The notes under the pieces were generated by a model. That model saw nothing but the letters and a program-made list of their open reading frames with translations, was not told the origin of the DNA and did not search any database. Positions 18,314-28,054 of a stretch of DNA of 47,205 nucleotides are shown here, piece after piece; position 1 is the first letter of the stretch, and every line of letters starts with the position of its first letter. Made by a program: the position numbers and the translations under genes. Origin of the DNA: QHWK01 sp035259385 (GTDB lineage Bacteria > Acidobacteriota > Vicinamibacteria > Vicinamibacterales > CAVVIG01); assembly GCA_035259385.1 (NCBI GenBank), contig DATFWL010000165.1, positions 1 through 47,205 of the forward strand. The letters run 5' to 3'.

Positions 18314-18445
18314 GTGGAAGCTGCGGTCGAGGCCGAGAGTATCACGGGCTCTTCGCACATCTGAAGCCGAACGCGCTCGATGTTGCGCGGGAAGAACTCG
18401 GATTGTCCGGTCGTTCAGAACTGGCGGCGGCTGAATAACCCTTCG

Positions 18446-20323
18446 TCATTGCGAGATCGGCGCGCCGAAAAGATTGTACGTCCCTCCTCCGGCCCAGAGA
18501 TTATCGACGAAGATGGAAGCCAACTTCGACTTCGACGAGTCGACCGGCACCTTGTAGTGGATGTGCCAGCGGCTGTCCTTCAGTTCTCCTGAGATCCACT
18601 GCTTCGAAACGTTCATTCCCGGATCGAGGTAGACGAACGTTTCAAAGCCCGGCGCGGTGAAGCGAAATCGCTGCAGATCCGCGTTGACCACGAAGGTGGC
18701 GACGCCGTCTGTCACGCGGATCGGCCAATGCGGCTCGATCTCGGGCGTCGTGGCCGGCAACCGGCGATGATGCGTCGCCTGCTCCCAGGAGAAGGCAATC
18801 TCCAACAGATCGCCCTCTACGAACTCGCGCCCGAGGAACTCCATGCCGACCGGAATGCCATCCGTGGTGAACCCGACCGGAACGGAGATGGCGGGCAGCC
18901 CGGATTGTGCGCTGACGCGGCAGTTGCTGCCCGGCTGATTCGTTGCCGGAACGAAGATCGGCTTCTGCCGAATCGTCGGATAGATCAGCCCATCGAGGTG
19001 GTCGTCGTCCATGGCGCGCACCAGAGCCTGCCTGAAGATCACTCGCCCGGCAAGGCGATCGCGGTACGCCTGCGTATTGGTACCGGACGCGAGCGCGTTG
19101 GTGAGCACAGTTGTCAGCGACGGGTGGAAAAGGCCCGAGTTGAAAATCTCTTGCAGCGTCTTGAACGGCGCCGCGGGCGTGGCCGCCAGATATGCGTCGA
19201 GATTCTCCTTGAACTCCATCGTGATGACCGACGTGTTGCTGACGTTGGCGAAGTCGGGAATCACGACATCGATAACAGTCGCGCCGAGACTCTGGAGTTC
19301 CTGCTTCGCGCGCAGGATGACGTCCGCCACTTCCTGGTCTGCCGGCGTCGTCACGAGCACGTCGGTCATCAGGCCGAAGCGCGCGCCTCGAAGCCTCCCC
19401 GTCCGCAGAAAATTCGTGTAGCTCGCCGGAGTGTGGAACGCGGCCACCTGGGTCGCCGGGTCGTTCGGATCGACGCCGGCGGTCTCGTCGAGGATGACGG
19501 CGATGTCTTCAACCGTTCGGGCGAGCGGTCCACCGACGTCCTGCGTGAGCGCCAGCGGAATGATCCCATCGCGACTGAACAGGCCCTGAGTCACGCGCAG
19601 GCCGACGAGACTGTTGTGCGACGAGGGGATGCGAATCGAGCCGCAGGTATCGCTCCCCATGCCGATGACGGCGAAGTTCGCCGTCACTCCCGCACCCGTT
19701 CCTCCACTCGATCCGCCCGGGTTGCGGCGCAGGTCGTAGGGGTTCAGCGTCTGGCCTCCCAACGAGCTGATAGTCGTGATCCCGAAGGCGAACTCGTGCA
19801 TGTTGGTCTTGCCGAGGAAGATTGCACCGGCTTCGCGCAGTCTCCGCACCAGGTACCCGTCGTCTGGCGGGATAGACGTGGCGAGCGAGAGCGACGCCGC
19901 GGACGTCGGCATGTCGAACGTGTCGTAATTGTCCTTGAGCAGTATGGGAATGCCGTGAAGCGGCCCGCGCGCGCCCTTCGCGCGGCGTTCAGCATCGAGC
20001 GCCCGCGCCTCCGTCAGGGCGTGCGCGTTGAGCCGGATCATCGCGTTGATGGCCGGACCGGTCTTGTCGAACGCATCGATCCGGGCGAGATACATCCTGA
20101 CGAGATCCTCGGACGTGATGGTCCCCGCCGCCAGGGCGGCCTGCGTTTCGAGGACGGTTGCTTCCATGAACCTGAAGGGAACCTGCGGCGATTTGGCCAG
20201 GATGGGTGCGGACGTGCCCAGCCAGACGAGCGTGGTGCTGGTGACGATGAGTGCGACCGCGGCGCACTCGAAGTTCCGGATCCGCAATCCGCGTGCAGCT
20301 CGGACCGGCAATTTCGAAGGCAT
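18446..20323 (-). CDS. Secreted amidase-signature hydrolase with C-terminal extension
   Basis: The product is 625 aa. ATG 20323 has AAGGAG 8 nt upstream. A hydrophobic segment at 20-44 (AAVALIVTSTTLVWLG) is a signal peptide or anchor. The triad is complete: Lys130 (ILLKDNYD), Ser205/206 (NPGGSSGG) and nucleophile Ser229 (GSDTCGSI). The amidase domain ends near residue 505. About 110 further residues (DGVATFVVNADLQRFRFTAP.., VYLDPGMNVSKQWISGELKD) look like a separate beta domain not found in the first amidase. The two amidases differ greatly in sequence, so they are not a recent duplication. It is probably transcribed toward the binding-protein-like gene 132 bp downstream. Confidence 0.92.
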   Translation of the reverse strand: MPSKLPVRAARGLRIRNFECAAVALIVTSTTLVWLGTSAPILAKSPQVPFRFMEATVLETQAALAAGTITSEDLVRMYLARIDAFDKTGPAINAMIRLNAHALTEARALDAERRAKGARGPLHGIPILLKDNYDTFDMPTSAASLSLATSIPPDDGYLVRRLREAGAIFLGKTNMHEFAFGITTISSLGGQTLNPYDLRRNPGGSSGGTGAGVTANFAVIGMGSDTCGSIRIPSSHNSLVGLRVTQGLFSRDGIIPLALTQDVGGPLARTVEDIAVILDETAGVDPNDPATQVAAFHTPASYTNFLRTGRLRGARFGLMTDVLVTTPADQEVADVILRAKQELQSLGATVIDVVIPDFANVSNTSVITMEFKENLDAYLAATPAAPFKTLQEIFNSGLFHPSLTTVLTNALASGTNTQAYRDRLAGRVIFRQALVRAMDDDHLDGLIYPTIRQKPIFVPATNQPGSNCRVSAQSGLPAISVPVGFTTDGIPVGMEFLGREFVEGDLLEIAFSWEQATHHRRLPATTPEIEPHWPIRVTDGVATFVVNADLQRFRFTAPGFETFVYLDPGMNVSKQWISGELKDSRWHIHYKVPVDSSKSKLASIFVDNLWAGGGTYNLFGAPISQ

Positions 20324-20788
20324 GGCGTCGTCTCCTTCTACGGTAGCCTCGAAACGTGTGCGGCGACGCAGCGCAGTCTAGAGGCCGCAGCGCCAAATCC
20401 CAAATGAATTTTCAAGGCGCTGGAGACGATGTGCCTTCGCGCGAGCGGCGCTCGGTGTGGTGCACGTTTTCTCGGAAGATCATTACTGAAGATTTCGGTC
20501 TGACGTCGCAGGCGCGCGGCAGGCGCCCGCCGTGATTGTGAGGCCACGGCGGGCAACCCCGACCTGTATTGCGATCGCGGTTAGAGCGGATTGATCGCGG
20601 CCGTGATGTAAGCTTCCGCAAGTGATCGACAACAATCGCTTCGACTCGGAGTTGGCCTTTCAGCACGTAAGCGGCCCGAATAGGCGATCGATTCGGCTGG
20701 CCAGTGGTTACCGACCCACCGATTCCGACATGACCGCGTGGTTCATCGGCTTCACGAACGGGCGGGCGATCGGCGGCGGGGAACGGTG
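20324..20788. other. Divergent intergenic region without a gene
   Basis: This lies between the second amidase (-) and the DUF6734 gene (+). Open frames here are short and arginine-rich. An AT-richer patch around 20455-20505 (GCACGTTTTCTCGGAAGATC, then ATTACTGAAGATTTC) is a possible promoter zone, but no consensus pair is convincing. Confidence 0.45.
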
Positions 20789-21712
20789 ATGCGGGCCGTC
20801 TGGTCTTTCTGGAGCAAGCCGTTCCACAGGCATCACAAGCGTGTGTGGCGCAGCGAACTCCATCACCTGCTCGCCTGGGTGCTCTCGGTGGAGCGCGCGC
20901 GGCGCCACTACCCGCGAACCGTACTGGTCACTGACACGGAGGGAGCACGGCTTCTCGTCGACAAGCTCGGTCTGCGTTTTACAACAGTGATGACCTCGCT
21001 GGCGGCGCTCGACGACCGGGATCCGGAGTGGTGGGTGATGGGAAAGCTATGGGCCTACCGCGCTCAGACCGAGCCCTTCATCCACATCGACAGCGACGTA
21101 TTCCTGTGGAAGCGGCTGCCCGAGGCGCTGGAACGCGCGCCGGTCTGCGCACAGAATCCTGAGTGGTTCCCGACCGAGGACGAGTCCTGGTACCGGCCGG
21201 CCACCTACGATCGAGCGATTCAATCGGTCGGCGGCTGGGCGCCGGAAGAGTGGGCCTGGTCGACATCGCGCAACTTCGCCGAAGCGGTATGCTGCGGCGT
21301 GCTCGGTGGCGCGGCGGTGGACTTTCTCGCCTACTATGCCGATCTGGCGATTCAGATGATCGAGCACCCGAGGAATCGGGCAGCGTGGCTCTCGCTCGGC
21401 AGCTCGATCGGCGACAACATTCTGTTCGAACAATACCTGCTTGCCGCGTGCCTGGAGTTCCACCGCCGCCGGCCGGGGTCGCCATTCAGTCACGTCCACG
21501 CCGCCTACCTCTTTCCCTCGAGCGACGACGCCTTCGACGAGTCGTCGGCGGCGCGGGCGGGATACACGCACTTGATCGGCGGCGCCAAGAACGATCCGCA
21601 GCTGATGGCGCGCCTGAGGGCGCGGGTCCGGCGTGACTATCCGGACCAGTACGTCCGCTGCCTGGCCTGCGTTGGAGAGGACGAAGCAACCGGCGTCGAC
21701 GAGCGCGCGTGA
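20789..21712 (+). CDS. DUF6734 family protein, glycosyltransferase-like
   Basis: ATG 20789 (after GGGGAACG) gives 307 aa starting MRAVWSFWSKPF. The frame is open 17 codons further, but those residues are not conserved-looking. The pattern WSFWSKP.. HLLAWVLSVERARRHYP, LVTDTEGARLLVDKLGL, WWVMGKLWAYRAQTEPFIHIDSDVFLWK matches what I recall of DUF6734. The HIDSDVF segment (DSD at 101-103) resembles the DxD metal/nucleotide-sugar site of GT-A glycosyltransferases. A GT-like function is inferred, not shown. It converges with the last gene of the large-protein block only 21 bp away; there is no evident T-rich terminator between them. Confidence 0.7.
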   Translation: MRAVWSFWSKPFHRHHKRVWRSELHHLLAWVLSVERARRHYPRTVLVTDTEGARLLVDKLGLRFTTVMTSLAALDDRDPEWWVMGKLWAYRAQTEPFIHIDSDVFLWKRLPEALERAPVCAQNPEWFPTEDESWYRPATYDRAIQSVGGWAPEEWAWSTSRNFAEAVCCGVLGGAAVDFLAYYADLAIQMIEHPRNRAAWLSLGSSIGDNILFEQYLLAACLEFHRRRPGSPFSHVHAAYLFPSSDDAFDESSAARAGYTHLIGGAKNDPQLMARLRARVRRDYPDQYVRCLACVGEDEATGVDERA

Positions 21713-21733
21713 GTTGATCCTCGCGACGCGACG

Positions 21734-23554
21734 TCAGGAGCCCACGCCGGCCGTCTTTTCCGTGTCCAGACGATCGAACTGCAGCCCGCTCGATCCTTCG
21801 CCGCGGCCGACCTGCTTGCGGTGCGCCACCCACAGCCAGGTGGACCCATCGATCCAGCGCGCCATCTGGCAGTGGCGCGTCACGCGGATGCCCTCGCGCG
21901 GCACCTCCTCGTCGAACATCAGCAGACTCCCGCCTGGGTTGAGGACGCGGCCGAGCGCGGGGTGAACCTGCCGTGAGCCGTCGGGCTGCAGCACGGCTCC
22001 GCGTTTGAGCCGCGACACGATCTTGTCCGGCGGCACGGCAAGCTGCACCGGCAGGAGTGGAATCCAGTTGGCGGGAACTGCAGACGACAGAACGTAGCGC
22101 GCGGACACGAGGCCGGCGCTCGGGGGCGCGTCCTCAATCCCGGTGTACTCGCTCGATGTCGTCGTCGAGTCGCCACGCGGGCTCGCCAGCTCGATCGCGC
22201 TTTCGATGCTGCGCTCGATCGCCCACGCGAGATTGGCCATCTCGTCGCGCATGAAAAGCACCTCTTCGATCGCGGCGCCTTCCAGACTGCGTCCGAGCGC
22301 CGGCGGGAGAAAGAAGAGGTTTGCTTCGGCGCCGGGAACTCCCGCCTCACCCGCCCTCCTGAGGTAGGCGAGCTGAAACATCCTCCAGTGCGGGGCGGGA
22401 AGCGCGGGGTCGCCGATCGGACGCAGCAACGTGCGCACGCCAAAGCTGTCGGTGACTACGAGCGAGTCGATGCGTGTGAGCGAGCCGATTGGCAGCGTCA
22501 GCGGCACCACGAACCAGTCGTTGCCGTAGCTGCCGGCGTACTCGATCATCAGCAGCTGTGCCAGGTCGTTCCGGCCCACCGGCAGGAGACCGTAGTCGAT
22601 CCGGGAATCCTCGAATTCCCAGTAGCGCGGGGCGGGCGAGCCGCGGAAGGTGACCGGTGCCGGAACGGTCGTCTCTGTCAGCGCGGTGGCGTCGCGATCG
22701 CCGGCGGTGCCGAGGTTTGCGTGGTAGTCGAGATCGAAGCTGCTCCAGTCGACGTGTCCGTCGTAGAACTCGACGGCCGTCAGCGGCTTCTCGTTGGTCA
22801 CCTGCTCGGACATTCGGGCCGCTACGGTCATCGCGTATTCCATGCGCTCCGGCATCCAGGCGTCCGCGTCCGGCGCTGCCGGTTCGTTGAACAGGCTGTC
22901 GAACCACGAGAGCCAGCGCGTGGCCGCCACCTCCACCTTGGCACGGTCTTCAGCGACGATGCGAAGCGCCGGATCGAGGACCATCGTGCTCACGCCCGCG
23001 CGGCACGCCTGCTCGAGAAGAGCACCGTCCATCGCCCGGCCCGCCATCGTGAGCAGGAACCGCGCGGTCGGTTCGTCGGCCAGTTCGGGAGCGTCCGGAT
23101 TGAGCGGCTGAAGGGTGAAGCGCGCGATGAAGGCGGCGCGATAGGTTCTGGACAAGGGCTGCAGTTCGAGCATGCGGAGGAAGTACAGCCCCGCCTCGAC
23201 CCGCAGCCTGAGCGTGCGCGGTTCGGCAACGCTCGCGGCGCGGAAGCGTTGGCGCTCGACCATCACCTCGAGCGGCATCACGCGCGGATCGTACGGCGCG
23301 CCGGTCGTCGAGGGTCGATCGTCGGGCAGTTCGCCGAGGTAGCATCGCGAGAGCATCGCCGAGCGGGCGCGCACGCGCGCGAGGACGGGAGTACCGACGT
23401 CCTCGCCCTGGAACTCGCCCATCTGCCACTGCCGCGTCAGCAGCCAGAGCGGATCGAAGATCCGCGCAGCGAGCGTTGTGCGCATGTCGGCCTCGCGGCA
23501 CCGCGGTTCCAGCCGCGTCCAGCTCGTCACCGACGGCGTGGGCGTCAACGGCAT
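21734..23554 (-). CDS. Large-protein operon gene 5: unassigned 606-aa protein
   Basis: ATG 23554 has GGGAGG 7 nt upstream and starts 46 nt after the stop of the 1481-aa gene. I do not recognise a characterised domain. A striking N-terminal motif, RIFDPLWLLTRQWQMGEFQGEDVGTP split over residues 31-56, looks strongly constrained. The middle is helical and arginine-rich. The C-terminal half includes RIDYGLLPVGRNDLAQLLMIEY, GNDWFVVPLTLPIGSLTRID and a WMFQLAYLR segment. The last 100 residues (VSRLKRGAVLQPDGSRQVHP, MFDEEVPREGIRVTRHCQMAR) look like a beta-rich ending. There is no signal peptide and no transmembrane helix. It is the last gene of the five-gene block and converges with the DUF6734 gene. 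Confidence 0.75.
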   Translation of the reverse strand: MPLTPTPSVTSWTRLEPRCREADMRTTLAARIFDPLWLLTRQWQMGEFQGEDVGTPVLARVRARSAMLSRCYLGELPDDRPSTTGAPYDPRVMPLEVMVERQRFRAASVAEPRTLRLRVEAGLYFLRMLELQPLSRTYRAAFIARFTLQPLNPDAPELADEPTARFLLTMAGRAMDGALLEQACRAGVSTMVLDPALRIVAEDRAKVEVAATRWLSWFDSLFNEPAAPDADAWMPERMEYAMTVAARMSEQVTNEKPLTAVEFYDGHVDWSSFDLDYHANLGTAGDRDATALTETTVPAPVTFRGSPAPRYWEFEDSRIDYGLLPVGRNDLAQLLMIEYAGSYGNDWFVVPLTLPIGSLTRIDSLVVTDSFGVRTLLRPIGDPALPAPHWRMFQLAYLRRAGEAGVPGAEANLFFLPPALGRSLEGAAIEEVLFMRDEMANLAWAIERSIESAIELASPRGDSTTTSSEYTGIEDAPPSAGLVSARYVLSSAVPANWIPLLPVQLAVPPDKIVSRLKRGAVLQPDGSRQVHPALGRVLNPGGSLLMFDEEVPREGIRVTRHCQMARWIDGSTWLWVAHRKQVGRGEGSSGLQFDRLDTEKTAGVGS

Positions 23555-23600
23555 CGCTGCCCTCCCGGCTCCTGGACAGGCACGTGTGTGAGTCGTTCTC

Positions 23601-26600
23601 TCATGACTGATTCGTCAGCGGTGTGAAGTCAGTGGACACGGCATCGTCGTTTGCGTTGAACGCGTAGGCCAGCGCAGGGAGGTAGTGCCCCAGCTCACCG
23701 ATGGCTTCGGAGTCCACGGCGCGCAGCTTGGCCAGGTACAGCGTCTCGGTCAGCACACGATGCAGATCGCCGACGGTCCAAGGGGCCTCGGGCACTGGCG
23801 GCACTGCCAGCAGCACACATTGCGGCGCGCACGCATCCGGTGGGTTGAACTGGAACGTCACGGCTGTGGTTTCAGTCGCGCCCGGCACGACGTCCACCCA
23901 CTCGTCCACGAGCAGACCGTAGAGGGGTTGCGACACGTCGAGCGTCGCGGCCGACTGAACGACGAGCGAAAGCTTTCCGGCCGGCACGGCGGCGCCCGCT
24001 TCGGGCGGCAGGGCGACCCAGCGATCCGCGGCATCGAACGGCAGCTGCGCGACGCGCAGGTTGAGCCGTTCGCCGGTGTTCAAGACTTCCGCTCCGCGGA
24101 GCGGCGCGGCCAGCCGTGCAACACCGTCGCGCACATGCGCGCAACGCATGAACCAGTTGCAGGAGGCGAGCGGATCGCCGCCCTGTACCTGAGTGCTCGC
24201 GGCGAGCGCGCCGGCGAGCTCCGCGGCATTGCCGCAGGTGAACAGCGGCATCGCGACGAACGAGTCGCCGAACACGGCACGCATGCGCGCCAGCAATTGG
24301 TCGCGCCGTGCCCGGACCTCCGTCGCGGGCGGAATGGCGGCGAGGGCGGCGCGGCGATCGAGGCGCGCCTTGCTTTCCTTCAACAGCGCGGTTGCCTGCA
24401 TAAGGAGAGCAGCGCGAGCCTTCGCGTCGACGCCGGCGGCCACAACCGGTACCGCCGGTGAAAGGCCGAAGCCACACATCCTCAGCAGCGCCGTACGCAG
24501 GCTCTCGACGTCCGCAGCGGCTCCCTGCTGCACGAGGAGCTCCAGCGTGCGGTGCGCGGAGAGCAGGTGGCCTTCCGCTCTCGTGGTGCGGGTCTCGAGC
24601 TGCACCAGATCGATGGTCCCCGTTGTCGAGCGCTCGGGCGGCGTCAGATCCTCGGGCTCAGCGGCGCGCGCGGTTGCGAGCAGGCGGCGGAGAGCGCGGG
24701 CCTGCTCGAGCATCTCCATCAGCGTGAGCTCGAATCGACCCAGGTCGGCGGGCCGGACGTGTTGAATCCGGAGCCGCGCGTTGGCGGGGAAGCCGCCGGT
24801 CCGGTGTCTCGCATGGTACAGAACGAGCTGCTCGATCTCGCTGGGCTCACCGGCGCGCGGCTGCGCCTGGACGCCGTAGACGATGTCAATCTGCAGGAGG
24901 CCGAGACCCAGGTCGTTGAGCGTGAAGCGCTGCGTCTCGGCCACTTCATTGGTGACGTCGTCGAGCCGCTCGATCGTGCACCGCACGTTCCGTGGATCGC
25001 CGATCAGCCTGGAGGCCCAGAGGTTGAGGAGGGGATCGGCGGCTGCTCGCACAGAGTTTCCGGACGTGGCCGTGCCGCCGAAGAGCACGAGTACCCTGTG
25101 CGTCGACGCCGCGCCAGTACGTGGCGTGCGCGCGACCTCCAGGTCCGGAGCGGGTGCATCGCCCGCCGCGATCGCGTTCACCGTCGTTGCCGTGCGTGCA
25201 ACGTTGCCGCGGACGATTTGGTACGCGGCTTCTGCAGTGAGTGCATCGGTAACGCCATCGATCGACTCGCCGAGCGCGTCGAGCTCGCGGCGAATCCGCG
25301 CCAGGTCGTCAGCCGTCGCGTGGGCCGACTGCAGCCGGCTCGTCACCAGGCCGGGGTTGTCCTGCCATTTCGCGTGCAGCGTCAGGCCATCGACGACGTT
25401 ACTGGCGGCAACCTGCTCGAGCGGCTGCGTGAGCGGCTCCAAGCGGCCGGCGGCGAGCGGCGCGAGTTCCCGGAGCGTGTAGACGAAGCGATCCAGCTGC
25501 ACGTCGTGAAGCCGGCGCTCGAAGCGATACCCGAGCAGCGCCGCCAGCGGCTGTCCTTGTCGCACGCCGTCGAGCAGCCATTTCGCTTCACGCACGCGGC
25601 GCGACGACAGGTCGATCGCGAACGGCCCCGATGGCTGCGGGATCCCGCTGCTCCCGAGATGCGCGTTACGCAACAGCGCCGCCGTCGCCGCGTGCGCCAG
25701 CGAAGGCGCATGGATGAAACCGCTGTCGTTGGGCTGCAGCGCCAGCGGGCCTTCTTCGCCGGGCGGCGGCGTCGCCGGCGGCAGGGCGGCGGCCGGCCTG
25801 AGGTTCTCGACCCATCCATAGCCCCCCACGTACACGCCCTGAGGCTGTGCCGCGCGCATGCTTGTGAGCCGCTTGGAGGCGAACGACGTCACCCACGCAT
25901 CGAGTCGATGCGCCGCGAGATCGAGAGTGCCCTGCATCAGGTACTGCAGCGCCTCGCTGTCCTTGACGTGCAGGTGCGCGAGGCTTTCGCGGAACTCGCC
26001 GAGTGCCGCCACGGTTGGCGTGTTGAACGTCGTGAGGCCCTCGAGATACTGGCGGATCGTCTGTGGGCCGGTCACCTCGGGGACCCTCGTGTCGAGTTGA
26101 CGCTTCCAGGTTTGGGTCGGCGCCGCGCCCGTGACCATGTCCACCAACTCGTGCTCCTTGAGGAGCGTGACGACGCTGGCGCCCGCGCTGCTGCCGGCGA
26201 TTTCGGCAGCTGCGTTCGCGTACTCACGGAGCATCGCGTGTCGCAGCAGCGCGTACAACAGGCTCGAGCCCTGGACCGGCGCGGCAGCGACGATTCCGTC
26301 GATGTGCGGTTCGGCCAGCAGCGCCGCGATGTAGTTCGGCTGGAGCGGACGCCAGCGGGACACCTCGCCGCTCTGCGCGAGCGGAGCGGTGATTCGGAAT
26401 GCCAAGTCAGCATACGAGCCGCCGGCGAGGCGCGGCCGGCGGCCGGTGAAACCCATACGCTGCACGATGCCGGCGGTCAGGGCGTCTTCGGCGGCGATGA
26501 ACTCGCTCGCCACGAGGTCCTCCCCGATGAAGGCGCGCAGGTGCTGGAAGTAGTGCCGGCCCATCAGCGTCCTGGTGTAGTAGCCGCTCGAGAGCGCGTC

Positions 26601-28046
26601 GGTGCGCATCACGTCGCCGAGATCGGCGTCCGGATCCGGGTCGTCCTGGCGGCGACCGATGCGCGGCACGTCCGGCACCCACGTGCGCCAGATGTTGTTT
26701 CGCAAGCGAATAAGGAATTGCTTCAGCCAGATGTCGTTGGCGGACGCCGCCTCGTCGCCCGCCCGCGGTTGCCACAGGTCCAGCGACGTCACGGGCAAGA
26801 CGCCGTACGGCTGCCTCCCGCAACGAATGGCGGCGCACGGACCGGCGCTGCGCACGTGGGTGACGAAATGCGACCGCGCCCAGGCGACGGCGTCCAGCGT
26901 CAGGCCCGTATTCTCGAACGCGATGAGATTCGTCAGGTAGTAGCCCCACGTTGCCTGCCACAACGCGACGTTCATGCTGCGCGAGTCACGCTCGTGGCTA
27001 TCGGCGGCGCTGTCGATCCGCCCGAGCACGAGCGCCACGGCGTCGCTTGGCAGGCCCAGCGCCTCGGCGAGACGGCGCCCGTTCGAATCGGCCTCGAGGC
27101 TCTCGACCGCGATGGACCCATCGAGCGCGAAGCTGCGCCGGTGTCCGGGATCCTGCGCGCCGTACCCCGAGCGCTGCTCGGCGGTGTTGTTCGATGGCGT
27201 GCCGATGCGCACGAATCCGAGACCATCCGTGTAGTGGTGTGCGTCCAGCAGCCGGCCCAATCGCTCCGATGTCTCGTCCGGGGGGAGCGATGCCGCGACG
27301 CCGAACACCATCAAGTCGATACCCGCAGTGGGAATCTGAGGAATCGACACCCGCAGCGCCATCCCCGCCTGCTCGCCCGCATCGAAGTCGACCATCCACC
27401 GCATGTCGCGATCCACGGCGGCCTCGTCGTCGGGGACGTCCTCTCCCTGCGCGCGAGGATTCGGTCCTACTGCGAGCGGATTCGCGATCGCCGCGCCGGT
27501 GACCACCTGGAGGAGAGCGCCGTCCGAACTCACGACGGCCACCCACCGGTCGGGAAGCAGCGCCGCTTGCGGCGCCCGTCGCCACGCTGCGTTCTCGCCG
27601 TCGTTCACCACGTCGACCGGCGGGAACTGGGGACTGGGCTTGGGGACGGAGGTCCGGTCGGCGATGTTGACCGGCCTCGTGACGCGTACGATCCACGCCG
27701 CGCGAGGCGCGCCGAAGCGATCGGCCAGTTGGCTCCACGCAGTCGCGTGCGCCTCGGTGTTATCGCCGGCCTGAAACACCTGCGTCCAGTAGTGCTCTCC
27801 CCATTCCCGCTCGGACGGCGTCAGTTCGGTTTCGTGCGAATCCAGGTGGATCTTGTCCGGGTAAACGCGCACGCGTAATTCGCTGCCGCCGAATGGCTGC
27901 TGGAAGAACCTCGTCTCCAGCCGTACTGGGAACAGCGCGAGCGGACGATCGCTGCTACACAGCGTCGTCGTCATTCCAGGCAGCAGCTCCTGCTGTCCCA
28001 ACGTGGGGAGTTCGAAGCTGGTGGTGAAGAAGGAACGCGAAGACAT
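23601..28046 (-). CDS. Large-protein operon gene 4: unassigned 1481-aa protein
   Basis: The start is ATG 28046, with AGGTGAG 7 nt upstream overlapping the previous gene's stop; only 8 nt separate the genes. The frame is open 50 codons further, into the preceding gene. Near the N-terminus are LFPVRLETRF (38-47) and LRVRVYPDKIHLDSHE (57-72), which look like a family signature. At about 460-520 is IRCGRQPYGVLPVTSLDLW; at about 815-845 is VREAKWLLDGVRQGQPLAALLGYRFERRLHD, split here by an internal loop. I cannot link these to an enzyme. Most of the chain is predicted helical and Arg/Ala-rich, without transmembrane segments or signal. The size suggests a structural or scaffold component. A 1.1-kaa open frame on the opposite strand is its shadow. 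Confidence 0.78.
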   Translation of the reverse strand: MSSRSFFTTSFELPTLGQQELLPGMTTTLCSSDRPLALFPVRLETRFFQQPFGGSELRVRVYPDKIHLDSHETELTPSEREWGEHYWTQVFQAGDNTEAHATAWSQLADRFGAPRAAWIVRVTRPVNIADRTSVPKPSPQFPPVDVVNDGENAAWRRAPQAALLPDRWVAVVSSDGALLQVVTGAAIANPLAVGPNPRAQGEDVPDDEAAVDRDMRWMVDFDAGEQAGMALRVSIPQIPTAGIDLMVFGVAASLPPDETSERLGRLLDAHHYTDGLGFVRIGTPSNNTAEQRSGYGAQDPGHRRSFALDGSIAVESLEADSNGRRLAEALGLPSDAVALVLGRIDSAADSHERDSRSMNVALWQATWGYYLTNLIAFENTGLTLDAVAWARSHFVTHVRSAGPCAAIRCGRQPYGVLPVTSLDLWQPRAGDEAASANDIWLKQFLIRLRNNIWRTWVPDVPRIGRRQDDPDPDADLGDVMRTDALSSGYYTRTLMGRHYFQHLRAFIGEDLVASEFIAAEDALTAGIVQRMGFTGRRPRLAGGSYADLAFRITAPLAQSGEVSRWRPLQPNYIAALLAEPHIDGIVAAAPVQGSSLLYALLRHAMLREYANAAAEIAGSSAGASVVTLLKEHELVDMVTGAAPTQTWKRQLDTRVPEVTGPQTIRQYLEGLTTFNTPTVAALGEFRESLAHLHVKDSEALQYLMQGTLDLAAHRLDAWVTSFASKRLTSMRAAQPQGVYVGGYGWVENLRPAAALPPATPPPGEEGPLALQPNDSGFIHAPSLAHAATAALLRNAHLGSSGIPQPSGPFAIDLSSRRVREAKWLLDGVRQGQPLAALLGYRFERRLHDVQLDRFVYTLRELAPLAAGRLEPLTQPLEQVAASNVVDGLTLHAKWQDNPGLVTSRLQSAHATADDLARIRRELDALGESIDGVTDALTAEAAYQIVRGNVARTATTVNAIAAGDAPAPDLEVARTPRTGAASTHRVLVLFGGTATSGNSVRAAADPLLNLWASRLIGDPRNVRCTIERLDDVTNEVAETQRFTLNDLGLGLLQIDIVYGVQAQPRAGEPSEIEQLVLYHARHRTGGFPANARLRIQHVRPADLGRFELTLMEMLEQARALRRLLATARAAEPEDLTPPERSTTGTIDLVQLETRTTRAEGHLLSAHRTLELLVQQGAAADVESLRTALLRMCGFGLSPAVPVVAAGVDAKARAALLMQATALLKESKARLDRRAALAAIPPATEVRARRDQLLARMRAVFGDSFVAMPLFTCGNAAELAGALAASTQVQGGDPLASCNWFMRCAHVRDGVARLAAPLRGAEVLNTGERLNLRVAQLPFDAADRWVALPPEAGAAVPAGKLSLVVQSAATLDVSQPLYGLLVDEWVDVVPGATETTAVTFQFNPPDACAPQCVLLAVPPVPEAPWTVGDLHRVLTETLYLAKLRAVDSEAIGELGHYLPALAYAFNANDDAVSTDFTPLTNQS

Positions 28047-28054
28047 GGAACAAC

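Noticed and set aside
18728..20407. 559-codon open frame on + over the second amidase
   Set aside because: The - strand frame has an intact amidase triad, signal peptide and ribosome site. The + frame is low in hydrophobic residues and is a shadow.
24552..27878. 1108-codon open frame on + opposite the 1481-aa gene
   Set aside because: It is Arg/His-rich with no recognisable motif, and it lies wholly antisense to a frame with a good ribosome site and conserved-looking blocks. Long antisense frames are expected in GC-rich coding DNA.
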